This document shows, piece after piece, positions 34,568-46,408 of a stretch of DNA of 64,000 bases. The position numbers were made by a program, and so were the translations under genes. Where the stretch lies: positions 1-64,000 of the forward strand of contig DATCYZ010000033.1 in the NCBI GenBank assembly GCA_036526195.1, read 5' to 3'. How positions within the stretch are numbered: the first letter of the stretch is position 1; every line of letters starts with the position of its first letter. The notes beneath the pieces are model-generated. The model was not told where the DNA came from. It saw nothing but the letters and a program-made list of their open reading frames with translations, and searched no databases. This DNA comes from DATCYZ01 sp036526195. GTDB lineage: Bacteria > Pseudomonadota > Gammaproteobacteria > Burkholderiales > SG8-39.

Positions 34568-34963
34568 TCAGCATTGCTCCCACGGCAGGCCCTCGAAGCG
34601 CCAGCCGGCGATCTGGTTGCGCTGGTGGCGTTCGTTCAGTTCCCCCTCGAAGCCGTGCAGCACGTTGTACACGCGGGTGAACCCCGCGCGCTCGAGCGCC
34701 TCACCCGCCTCGATCGACCGGTTGCCGCTGCGGCAAATGAGCACGATCGGCCGCGTATTGTGGTTCGTGCCCGCGAGCTTGCGGACCTGTCCGACGAAAT
34801 GCGGGTTGACCTCCCAGTCCGGGCCGTCGTTCCAGCCCACATGCAGCGCGCCGGCCGGGTGCCCGACGAACAGGTACTCCATCTCGCTGCGGCAATCGAT
34901 GAACAGGGCGTCCGGGCTGCGCTTCAGGAACTCGACGGTCTCTTTGGGTTCGAGGTGCTTCAT
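34568..34963 (-). CDS. Rhodanese-like domain protein
   Basis: Single-domain sulfurtransferase-like protein, 131 aa, no signal peptide. The active-site loop CRSGNRSIEAGE has the catalytic Cys in a canonical CRSGNR context. FIDCRSEMEYLFVGHPAGALHVGW and the C-terminal NVLHGFEGELNERH complete the fold. Divergent from metH across a 244-bp gap. Sulfur donor and acceptor unknown. Confidence 0.9.
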   Translation of the reverse strand: MKHLEPKETVEFLKRSPDALFIDCRSEMEYLFVGHPAGALHVGWNDGPDWEVNPHFVGQVRKLAGTNHNTRPIVLICRSGNRSIEAGEALERAGFTRVYNVLHGFEGELNERHQRNQIAGWRFEGLPWEQC

Positions 34964-35134
34964 GGTGAAAGTCCTTGAAAGTTATCGGAATTATACCTGC
35001 GCGATGATTGACAGCACGTCCTCGCGACGGCACACTGGCGGCCGTGGCGCGCGCGTTGCGCGCCGGCGCCGATTTGACGTTCAGCTTGCGGGCGCCGCAC
35101 TGTCGCGAACGAAGGTCCGCGGCGGGAAAAACAA

Positions 35135-35190
35135 ATTCGCTAAAGAGACGTGCGAAAGGCCCGTTTCTGGCGAATGCTGAACGGGCCTTT
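35135..35190 (+). terminator. Terminator-like hairpin in the metH leader, with a possible competing stem
   Basis: An 11-bp perfect stem (35155-35165 with 35180-35190) with a 14-nt loop is followed by a T-rich run, an intrinsic terminator shape. It ends 17 bp before the metH ATG. Upstream ATTCGC (35135-35140) can pair with GCGAAT (35170-35175) in the loop, which would compete with the terminator. No known riboswitch motif was recognised. It may end a short leader transcript or attenuate metH. Confidence 0.6.
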
Positions 35191-35207
35191 TGCTTTTCAG
35201 GAGATCC

Positions 35208-38924
<3,717 letters not shown>

Positions 38925-38930
38925 CCTCGC

Positions 38931-38936
38931 TATAAT
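38931..38936 (+). promoter_or_regulatory. -10 element TATAAT ahead of the THX gene
   Basis: Perfect TATAAT seven bases after the metH stop and 25 bp before the small-protein ATG. No convincing -35 at 17 bp was found, so this is a partial promoter call. RBS GGAGG precedes the ATG. Confidence 0.45.
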
Positions 38937-38960
38937 CGGCGTTCAACGACCGGAGGCACG

Positions 38961-39062
38961 ATGGGCAAGGGCGACAAGAGAACACGCAAGGGAAAGATCT
39001 ACAAGGGCAGCTACGGCAAGAAGCGGCCGGGCCGTCCCGAAAAGGAGAAGAAGAAGAGCTGA
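38961..39062 (+). CDS. 30S ribosomal protein THX
   Basis: 33 aa, extremely basic: MGKGDKRTRKGKIYKGSYGK is the hallmark of bacterial THX (bTHX), with RPGRPEKEKKKS as the tail. Too short for most gene finders. RBS GGAGG with correct spacing. Independent of metH apart from sharing its 3' side. THX stabilises the 30S head in Thermus; the bacterial homologue is common in betaproteobacteria. Confidence 0.88.
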   Translation: MGKGDKRTRKGKIYKGSYGKKRPGRPEKEKKKS

Positions 39063-39141
39063 ACCCCGGTCCGCACCCGGCGCCGACAGGCGCCGCATGC
39101 AGCGGGCGGACCTGCGAACGCCCCGGAGGCTCGGGTTCGAC

Positions 39142-39468
39142 TCAGGCCCGGTCCAGTGCCTCCGGCGCAAGGGCAGCATCCTGCGGCAGGCGGATCGGTC
39201 GCCCTTCAATCACGTAGTCGCCGAGCGGCGGCTCGCGCAGCATGGCGAGCGCGGCGTCTTCGTGCGTGTGTGCAAGAGCCACCACCAGAACCCGTTCGGG
39301 CCTTTGCTCGCGCAGGAGCCGTGCGAGCGTGACCTGCAGCATCACCCGACCGACGCAGCAGGGACAGCCCGCAGATTGGCAGACCGCCCAGCCGGGCCGG
39401 TTCGCCAGGGCCGTGGCGGCCCATTCGCGCGCGCCGTCGCCGGTCACGAAATGCACCGGCGTGCGCAC
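39142..39468 (-). CDS. Small conserved hypothetical protein with CxCC motif
   Basis: 108 aa from GTG 39468, which overlaps the trkH stop (TAG 39470-39468). The centre CQSAGCPCCVGRVMLQVTL followed by LARLLREQRPERVLVV resembles the metal-binding CxCC segment of G3E (COG0523/CobW) GTPases, but no P-loop is present and the protein is much shorter. Function unknown. It could be a small metal-handling protein; that is inference. Confidence 0.65.
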   Translation of the reverse strand: MRTPVHFVTGDGAREWAATALANRPGWAVCQSAGCPCCVGRVMLQVTLARLLREQRPERVLVVALAHTHEDAALAMLREPPLGDYVIEGRPIRLPQDAALAPEALDRA

Positions 39469-40925
39469 TAGCGACGCCAGAAGGCGGGGCTCAGCAGGAC
39501 GAACACCGTCAGCAGTTCAAGCCGCCCGAGCAGCATGGCGAGGGTGCAGATCCATTTCTGGAAATCCGAGAGCAGCGCGTAGGTGGTCGCGGGTCCGACC
39601 TCGCCCAGGCCGGGTCCGAGGTTGTTGAGGCTTGCGGCGGCGGCAGAAAAGGAGGTCAGGAAATCAAGGCCGGTTGCGGTGAGCAGCATCGTCAAGGCTG
39701 TCAGGGTGGCGCCGTACACCAGCATGTAGGCGAGCACTGCAAAGATCACGTTGTTCTCGACCACCTGCCCGCCGAGCTTCACCGGGATCAGTGCGCGCGG
39801 ATGGACGATGCGCGCCAGTTCGCGGGAGGCCTGCTGCAGCATCAGCAGCGCGCGCATCATCTTGATGCCGCCCCCGGCGGAGCCCGAGCAGGTGCAGAAC
39901 GTGCACAGCATCAGCATCCAGAGCGAGACGAATACCGGCCAGGCCGCATAGTCCGTGGTCGAGTACCCGGTGGTGGTTGCGACCGACACGACATTGAAGG
40001 CCGCGTAGCGCAATGCCACGCCGGGGTCGGCGTATACGCCCTGCAGGGTCAGGTAGCCCGCGTGCAGGGCGACGCTCGCCAGAAGCACCGCAACGAAGGC
40101 GCGCGCCTCGGTGTCACTTGCGTAGCTCCTCAGGCTGCGCCGGCGCAGCGCGAGAAAATGCGTCCCGAAGTTCACCCCGGCCACCACCATGAACACGATG
40201 GCGCAGGCCTCGATCGCGGGCGAAGCCCAGAACCCCAGACTCAGGTCATGCGACGAGAAGCCGCCGAGCGATATCGTGGTGAAGGCATGCATGACGGCAT
40301 CGAGCGTGCTCATGCCCGCCCAGACGTAGGCGAGGGCGCACAGCACGGTCAGCAATACATAGACCAGCCACAAGCCCTTGGCCGTCGAGGCGATCCGCGG
40401 CGTGAGCTGGTGGTCCTTCATGGGACCGGGCGTTTCCGCCTTGAGCAACTGCCGGCCGCCGACCCCCAGCAGGGGCAGCACCGCGACCACCAGCACGATG
40501 ACCCCCATCCCCCCCAGCCATTGCAGCATGCAGCGCCACAGGTTGATCGACGGCGGCAGCGCGTCCAGCCCGGACAGCACCGTCGCGCCGGTGGCCGTCA
40601 GGCCCGACATCGCCTCGAAGTACGCGTCCGTCAGCGACAGCTCGGGCAGGTGTGCGAGGAGCGGCAGCGCGGCGAACGCCGGCAGGACGGTCCAGACGAG
40701 CACCACGAAGATGAAACCGTCGCGCGGCCTGAGATCCTGACGCCCGCGCCGGGTCAGCAGCCAGATGATGCCGCCCGCGAGGGCGGTGAGCACGATGGCC
40801 AGGTCGTAGGCATCCTCGGCGCCGTCGCGCACCAGGAGCGACACCCCCAGCGGCACCACCATGGCGACGGCGAACAGCAGGACGACCACCGAGAGCAGAT
40901 TGAGGATCGTGCTGAGGCGCAACAT
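39468..40925 (-). CDS. trkH: Potassium uptake protein, TrkH subunit
   Basis: Pore subunit of the Trk K+ transporter, 485 aa, about ten membrane helices. Seen: the SGLTATGATVLSGLDALPPSINLWRCMLQWLGGMGVIVLVVAVLP block with selectivity-filter glycines, VATTTGYSTTDYAAWP and CTCSGSAGGGIKMMRAL. It works with TrkA, whose gene starts 18 bp upstream on the same strand. Confidence 0.95.
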   Translation of the reverse strand: MLRLSTILNLLSVVVLLFAVAMVVPLGVSLLVRDGAEDAYDLAIVLTALAGGIIWLLTRRGRQDLRPRDGFIFVVLVWTVLPAFAALPLLAHLPELSLTDAYFEAMSGLTATGATVLSGLDALPPSINLWRCMLQWLGGMGVIVLVVAVLPLLGVGGRQLLKAETPGPMKDHQLTPRIASTAKGLWLVYVLLTVLCALAYVWAGMSTLDAVMHAFTTISLGGFSSHDLSLGFWASPAIEACAIVFMVVAGVNFGTHFLALRRRSLRSYASDTEARAFVAVLLASVALHAGYLTLQGVYADPGVALRYAAFNVVSVATTTGYSTTDYAAWPVFVSLWMLMLCTFCTCSGSAGGGIKMMRALLMLQQASRELARIVHPRALIPVKLGGQVVENNVIFAVLAYMLVYGATLTALTMLLTATGLDFLTSFSAAAASLNNLGPGLGEVGPATTYALLSDFQKWICTLAMLLGRLELLTVFVLLSPAFWRR

Positions 40926-40943
40926 CGCTTTCGACCGCCCGGG

Positions 40944-42317
40944 TCAGAGAAAACGCACGCCAACCTGGAACAGCTTCTCCACCTTGGGCAGGGTTTTCTT
41001 GTCGGAGACGAAGACGATGACGTGGTCACCCGCCTCGATCCTGACATCGTGATGCGCCATCAGCACCTCCTCGCCGCGCACGATGGCGCCGATCGTGCAG
41101 CCCGGCGGCAACTCGATCTCCTCGAGCCGACGGCCGGTCAGGCGGCAGGAGTCCCGGTCGCCGTGCACCACGGCCTCGAGCGCCTCGGCGGCGCCCCGGC
41201 GCAGGCTGTGCACCGCCACCACGTCACCGCGACGGACATGCGCGAGCAGCTTGCCGATGGTGGCCTGGGCGGGCGAGATGGCGATGTCGATCTCCCCGCT
41301 CTGCAGCAGGTCGACGTACGACCGTCGGTTGATCAGCGCGACGACGCGGCGCGCGCCAAGGCGCTTGGCCAGCAGCGAACTCATGATGTTGTTTTCGTCG
41401 TTGTTGGTCACGGCGACGAACAGGTCCATCTCGCCGATCCCCTCCTGCTGCAGGAGTTCCTCGTCGGTGGCGTCGCCGTTCAGCACCAGCGCACTGCGCA
41501 CGCGCGCCGCCAGCATCTCGCAGCGCCGCTTGTTGTGTTCGATCACCCGGACCGAATACTCGTCCTCGAGCGCCCGCGTCAGGCGCTGCCCGATGTTTCC
41601 GCCGCCGGCGATCATCACCCGTTTCACCGGGCGGTCCATGCGTCGCAATTCGCGCATCACCTCACGAATGTTGCGCGATGCCGCAAGGCAGAACACCTCG
41701 TCATCGGCTTCGATCACCGTGTCCCCCGTCGGCACGATCGGCCGGTCGCGGCGGAAGATCGCGACGATCCGCGTCTCGGTGCGCGGCATGTGCTCGCGGA
41801 TCTCCTTCACCGGGCGCCCGACCATCGGCCCGCCCCGGTAGGCGCGTACCGCGACGAGGCTGACCTTGCCATCGGCAAAATCGAGCACTTGCAGGGCCTC
41901 CGGGAACTCGACCAGCTTGACGATGTAGTCGGTGAGCACCTGTTCAGGGCAGATCGACAGGTCGACCTCGAATCCCTCCGGTCCGAGCAGGCGCTCGTCT
42001 TCGAGAAATGCGGAAGCGCGCACCCGCGCGACCCGCCGCGGCACGTTGAAGGCGCGGGCCGCGATCTTGCAGGCGGCGAGATTCGTCTCGTCGTTCTGCG
42101 TCACGGCAATGATCAGGTCGGCATCATCCGCGCCCGCTTCCCTGAGCACCGAAGGATGCGCCGCATTGCCGACCACCGTGCGCAGGTCGAGGCGGTCCTG
42201 CAGCGCGCGCAGGCGTTGCGCATCGATATCGACGACCGTGATGTCGTTCTGCTCGGACGCGAGGCTTTCGGCCACAGAGCCGCCAACCTGCCCGGCGCCG
42301 AGAATGACGATTTTCAC
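40944..42317 (-). CDS. trkA: Potassium uptake regulator TrkA
   Basis: Cytoplasmic NAD-binding gate of TrkH, 457 aa, two RCK units. GxGxxG motifs: KIVILGAGQVGGSVAESLA at the N-terminus and VMIAGGGNIGQRLTRALE in the middle, with C-terminal RCK-C domains. KVSLVAVRAYRGGPMVGRPVKEI and the C-terminal DHVIVFVSDKKTLPKVEKLF are typical. Part of the ntrY-ntrX-trkA-trkH series found in betaproteobacteria. Confidence 0.95.
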   Translation of the reverse strand: MKIVILGAGQVGGSVAESLASEQNDITVVDIDAQRLRALQDRLDLRTVVGNAAHPSVLREAGADDADLIIAVTQNDETNLAACKIAARAFNVPRRVARVRASAFLEDERLLGPEGFEVDLSICPEQVLTDYIVKLVEFPEALQVLDFADGKVSLVAVRAYRGGPMVGRPVKEIREHMPRTETRIVAIFRRDRPIVPTGDTVIEADDEVFCLAASRNIREVMRELRRMDRPVKRVMIAGGGNIGQRLTRALEDEYSVRVIEHNKRRCEMLAARVRSALVLNGDATDEELLQQEGIGEMDLFVAVTNNDENNIMSSLLAKRLGARRVVALINRRSYVDLLQSGEIDIAISPAQATIGKLLAHVRRGDVVAVHSLRRGAAEALEAVVHGDRDSCRLTGRRLEEIELPPGCTIGAIVRGEEVLMAHHDVRIEAGDHVIVFVSDKKTLPKVEKLFQVGVRFL

Positions 42318-42377
42318 GCGGGACCCGAAGCGTCAAAAAGGGCGCACATTGTAGTCTGGCGCCAGTCCCGGCGCAGG

Positions 42378-43625
42378 TCAGGTTTCCTCACGCCGCCCGA
42401 CCTGCAACCCGAGCGCCTTCAGCTTGCGGTACAGGTGCGTGCGCTCGAGGCCGGAGTGCTCCGCGACGCGCGACATGCTGCCCCCTTCGCGCACCAGCAT
42501 GCGCTCGAAGTACTGCCGCTCGAAAGCCTCGCGCGCCTCCCGATAGGGCTGGTCGAATGCAGGCTCGACCGGCGGCGGCTCGGAGCCCCGGTCCGCGAGG
42601 ACGCGCTCGACGTCGCTCGCCTGGATCTCCTCTTCCAGCGCGGTGAATGCGAGGTCCTTCACGGCGCCCTCGAGTTCCTCGAAGTCGCCGGGCCAGCGAT
42701 GCTGGCGCAGCGCATTCAGGGCAGCGACGGAATAGCGTCGCGGCGGGCAGGCCCGCGCCTCGATCAGCAGGGTCAGCATGAGCGTCGCGAGGTCCGGCAC
42801 ATCCTCGGCGTAATCGCGAAGCGCAGGCAGGCGAAGCGTGAGTTCCGACAATCGCGCGGCGAGGTCGGGATCGAAATCATGGCGCTCGCAGAGCGTACGC
42901 ATGTCGACCGGCGAATACGAGACGAGGCGGACCTTGTGCCGTTCGACGCGTCCCAGCAGGAACTCCAGCGCGCGCTGCGCGGGACGCTCGAGCCGCGACA
43001 GGTCGGCGATGAACAGGATGCCGCCCGCGGCGCGAGTGAGGACGTCCGAGGGGGCTTCGGCAAGCAGGCCCTCGCCGGCGAGAAACGGGCTGCCGGGGGC
43101 GGCGAGCGGGCGGGCGAAGAGCTCGGGTCGCTGCCCGCGCTCTCCGCGCAACAGCAGCGGCGCGCTCGTCTGGGCGAGCTGCGCGAGGCGCTTGCGGACC
43201 TCCGTGATGACCGGAGACCGGCCCACCGTCGAGAGCGACAGCTGCCGGGGCGCGCTCACCTCGCGCACGCGAAGCGCGCGGCGCACGGTCGTCAGCAGGC
43301 GTTGCAGCGCAATGGGCTTCTCGAGGAAATCGAGCGCCCCGATGCGGGTCGCCTCGACCGCGGTCTCGATCGTTCCATGCCCGGACATCATGACCACGGG
43401 CATCGTCAACTGCCCGCCCGCCGCCCATTCCTTCAGCAGCGTGATGCCGTCGGTGTCCGGCATCCAGATATCGAGCAGCACGAGATCGGGACGCTGGCGT
43501 TCGCGGAACCGGCGTGCCGCGCCCGCGCTTTCTGCGAGCAGAACCTCATGCCCCTCGTCCGCGAGAATCTCGGAGAGCAGTTCGCGTATTCCCATTTCGT
43601 CGTCAACAACCAGTATCTGCGCCAT
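42378..43625 (-). CDS. ntrX: NtrX-like response regulator with degenerate AAA+ domain
   Basis: 415 aa. The receiver domain is intact: Asp8/Asp9, phospho-acceptor Asp52 in LDIWMPD, Lys103 in LEKPI. The central domain has lost Walker A (GERGQRPE for GExGTGKE, no Lys) and no GAFTGA loop is visible, so it cannot be expected to activate sigma-54 through ATP hydrolysis. The C-terminal Fis-type HTH is normal (MSRVAEHSGLERTHLYRKLKAL). Partner of the adjacent NtrY kinase; probably acts as a plain DNA-binding regulator. Confidence 0.88.
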   Translation of the reverse strand: MAQILVVDDEMGIRELLSEILADEGHEVLLAESAGAARRFRERQRPDLVLLDIWMPDTDGITLLKEWAAGGQLTMPVVMMSGHGTIETAVEATRIGALDFLEKPIALQRLLTTVRRALRVREVSAPRQLSLSTVGRSPVITEVRKRLAQLAQTSAPLLLRGERGQRPELFARPLAAPGSPFLAGEGLLAEAPSDVLTRAAGGILFIADLSRLERPAQRALEFLLGRVERHKVRLVSYSPVDMRTLCERHDFDPDLAARLSELTLRLPALRDYAEDVPDLATLMLTLLIEARACPPRRYSVAALNALRQHRWPGDFEELEGAVKDLAFTALEEEIQASDVERVLADRGSEPPPVEPAFDQPYREAREAFERQYFERMLVREGGSMSRVAEHSGLERTHLYRKLKALGLQVGRREET

Positions 43626-43649
43626 ACCTGTCCCGTGTCCTGAGGCTGC

Positions 43650-45788
43650 TCATGCCGCCCGCGCGGATGCCGTGCCGGCGGTCCGGATCGGCAGGACGAC
43701 GCGAACCGTCGCCCCGATGCCCACCCGGTTCTCTATCGAAATGCTGCCCTGATGCTCATCGACGATCTTCTTCACGATCGCCAGCCCGAGGCCGGTCCCG
43801 CGCGGCTTGGTCGTGACATACGGCTCGAACACGCGCGTCATCATCGTCTCGGGAAACCCGCCGCCGGTATCCGACACCGCAAGCTCCACGCCTGCGTCGC
43901 GGCGCAGGGTTTCGACCACGATCTGCGGCGCCTGCCCGGTCGCCCCCTGCGCGATGGCATCCTGCGCGTTGCGCAGGAGGTTGTGAATCACCTGGCGCAC
44001 CTGGACCGAGTCGGCCATCACGCTGGGCAGTTGCTCGTCCAGGCGGCGCGTCAGGGGAAGGTTCGAAGTCTCGTACAGCGCCAGCACCTCGATGACCAGC
44101 GCATTCAGGTCGAGCAGTGCCGGCGACGGTGCCGGCATGCGCGCGTAGTCGCTGAAGTCGTCCACCATGGCCTTCAATGCGCCCACCTGGCTGACGATAG
44201 TCTGCGTGGCGCGACGCAGGGTCTGCGCATCCTCCGTGCCCAGCTTCTCCGCGAGCTTCATTTCCAGGCGTTCCGCGGACAACTGGATGGGCGTGAGCGG
44301 GTTCTTGATCTCGTGCGCCAGGCGCCGCGCCACCTCGGCCCATGCGGTTGCCCGCTGCGCCTGGATGAGCTGCGAGATGTCGTCGAACACCAGCACGTAA
44401 CCGCCGCCCGTGGCCGCGGGGAGGGCGGAGCCGCGCACCAGCAGCGATTTTCCGCTCGCCTCGAGCGTGATCTCCCGCTGCCACGCGGCTTCTCCGTGCG
44501 CCACCAGCGCCTCGTGCACCACTGCGCCGAAGCTCGCGAGCGGCTCCGGCCACTGCGCCGGCGGCGTGGCGAGCGCGGCAGACAGCGACGGCCCGAGGAT
44601 CGCCTCGGCGCCGCGGTTCGAGATGGTCAGTCCGCGCGCGCGGTCCAGCACCAGCACGCCTGCGGACAGGTTGGCCAGAACGTTCTCGAGATAGGCGTTC
44701 GCGGTCTCGAGGGCGATCCGGTTCGCCTCGACGATCTGCCTCGCATCGCCGAGTTGCGTCACCATCGAATTGAAGGATTCCGTCAGGACGCCGAGCTCGT
44801 CGCGGCTGGTCACGGGCGGACGGCGCGAGAAATCCCCGCTCGCGACCGCCTGCGTCGCCGCCGCGAGATTGGCAAGCGGCTCGGACAACAGGTTGGACTG
44901 GGTCACGGATACCCCGATCGCGACGAACAGGGCGATCAGCAGCGCAAAGGTCAGCGTCACGATGTAGATGCGTTTCAGGCCGTCCCTGGACAGCGCGAGT
45001 TCGCGGTAGTCGCGATATGCCGCCTCGACGGCCTCGGCACTGCGTCCCAGCCCGGCAGGAACGTTCTGCCGCAACTGCAGGAACCGCGCCTCATCGGCGA
45101 GCGTGAAGATGCCCACCGGCGCAAGCACGCGCAGCGCCACCGGCCGGCCGGCGACCAGATCGACGCTCGTGTAGACCCGGTTGTTTCTCGCCTGGCGCAG
45201 CGCCTGGGTTGCCGGCAACTCCGGCACCAGCCTCGAGAGATCCTCGGTCGCGCTCGCCAGCAGGCGCCCGCTTGCGCTCACCAGCACCGCCTCCTGCACG
45301 CCCGCTTGCTGCCGCAGGCGGTCCAGCATGGCGACCTGCTGGGCATGAGACCGGTCGGCAAGCTCGAGGCCCATCGCCCGGCCCTTGGACTGGAGCTCGG
45401 AGAGCAGCTGGTCGATCACCTGCTGCCCGAGGTTGATGCCGCCTTCCAGCGCGGCATCCACCTTGACGTCGAACCACGATTCGATGCTACGCGAAAGGAA
45501 CTGAACGGAGACGGTGTAGACGATCAGCCCGGGGACCACCGCGAGCAGCGCGAACCGGACGAGGAGGCGCAGGGTCAGCCGCGTGCCGAAGACCCGGGCG
45601 CGCAATCGCCGGGCCAGCGCAATCAGCTGGTAGGCAACCAGCGCAGCGAGCAGGGCCGCGAGCGCTGCGTTCAGGGCCAGCAGCTGCCAGTAGTGTTGCG
45701 CGAACAGGGTGGTATCCGCGCTCGCCGTCGCCAGCAGGAACAGCCCGAGGGCTGCGACCACCGCACCGATGATCAACAGGATCTTCAT
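43650..45788 (-). CDS. ntrY: NtrY-like sensor histidine kinase
   Basis: Membrane sensor kinase, 712 aa from ATG 45788. Membrane helices at about 1-22, 36-58, 71-95 and 273-295 enclose a periplasmic region of about 175 residues. HAMP (about 296-350), PAS (about 365-470), then the phosphoacceptor His492 in RRLAHEIKNPLTP, NLLRNAQDAI, DTGGGFPE and GTGLGLAIVKKI. Its gene overlaps the DUF4390 gene by 4 bp. Controls NtrX; signal unknown, often linked to redox or nitrogen status in relatives. Confidence 0.93.
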   Translation of the reverse strand: MKILLIIGAVVAALGLFLLATASADTTLFAQHYWQLLALNAALAALLAALVAYQLIALARRLRARVFGTRLTLRLLVRFALLAVVPGLIVYTVSVQFLSRSIESWFDVKVDAALEGGINLGQQVIDQLLSELQSKGRAMGLELADRSHAQQVAMLDRLRQQAGVQEAVLVSASGRLLASATEDLSRLVPELPATQALRQARNNRVYTSVDLVAGRPVALRVLAPVGIFTLADEARFLQLRQNVPAGLGRSAEAVEAAYRDYRELALSRDGLKRIYIVTLTFALLIALFVAIGVSVTQSNLLSEPLANLAAATQAVASGDFSRRPPVTSRDELGVLTESFNSMVTQLGDARQIVEANRIALETANAYLENVLANLSAGVLVLDRARGLTISNRGAEAILGPSLSAALATPPAQWPEPLASFGAVVHEALVAHGEAAWQREITLEASGKSLLVRGSALPAATGGGYVLVFDDISQLIQAQRATAWAEVARRLAHEIKNPLTPIQLSAERLEMKLAEKLGTEDAQTLRRATQTIVSQVGALKAMVDDFSDYARMPAPSPALLDLNALVIEVLALYETSNLPLTRRLDEQLPSVMADSVQVRQVIHNLLRNAQDAIAQGATGQAPQIVVETLRRDAGVELAVSDTGGGFPETMMTRVFEPYVTTKPRGTGLGLAIVKKIVDEHQGSISIENRVGIGATVRVVLPIRTAGTASARAA

Positions 45789-46408
45789 TGGGTCGGGACG
45801 CCCCGCTGCTCGCGACTCTCGACCGGTGCCGGGGCCTGCTGCGGTGTCCTGTACTTCATCCGCTTCCAGCCCGAATCCAGATTCCACTCCCCGCTGGTCA
45901 GCGCGCTCACCTGGATCGGGCGCGGCAGCAGCGAGGGGTCGAGGCGCATGCGCAAAGCCGCCTCGTAGGGCGCATCGACTTCCAGTGCAGCGCGTTCGAT
46001 CACCAGCCAGCCGCGCACCCGGCGCAGCACTTCGAGCGCGTCGCTCAGCGTGGAAAAGCTCTGCTGCAGGGAACCGCTCGACAGCCTGTACTGGCGGGAC
46101 ACCGCGTGATGGGAAAGCCTGAGTTGCAGCCGGCGATGCCCCAGCTTCTGGTCGAACCAGTACCACCGGGGGCGCGTGAACTCGAACTCGACGGAGAAAT
46201 ACAATGCAACGCCGCTGGCCACCGCTTGCGAGAGCCGGGGGTTCAGTTCAATGGCGAAATCCGCGTCCAGCACGAGACCTTCCTCGGCTTCGCGCAATCG
46301 CGCATCGACCAATCCGATCTCGTCGGCTCGCAAGCAAAGCGCCAAGAGGCTGGCCGCGGCAAGGACCCATAGCCTGAGCCAGCCGATGACGCGCGGCGCG
46401 CGACGCAT
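45785..46408 (-). CDS. DUF4390 protein
   Basis: 207 aa exported or lipid-side protein with an N-terminal hydrophobic segment (about 9-26, WLRLWVLAAASLLALCL). The body includes LDADFAIELNPRLSQAVASGVALYF and FEFTRPRWYWFDQKL, typical of DUF4390. Placed between rsmB and ntrY with 4-bp ATGA overlaps on both sides. Function unknown; its fixed link to NtrYX suggests it may feed the sensor. Confidence 0.88.
   Translation of the reverse strand: MRRAPRVIGWLRLWVLAAASLLALCLRADEIGLVDARLREAEEGLVLDADFAIELNPRLSQAVASGVALYFSVEFEFTRPRWYWFDQKLGHRRLQLRLSHHAVSRQYRLSSGSLQQSFSTLSDALEVLRRVRGWLVIERAALEVDAPYEAALRMRLDPSLLPRPIQVSALTSGEWNLDSGWKRMKYRTPQQAPAPVESREQRGVPTQ

Noticed and set aside
34964..35207. SAM, SAH or cobalamin riboswitch ahead of metH
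   Set aside because: Expected conserved boxes (for example the B12-box core) are not found; a GGTGAAAGTCC-like match at 34963 is the rhodanese gene's leader and stands alone.
39801..43643. 1280-codon plus-strand open frame opposite trkH, trkA and ntrX
   Set aside because: Antisense shadow caused by GC-rich third positions; all three genes on the minus strand are clear.
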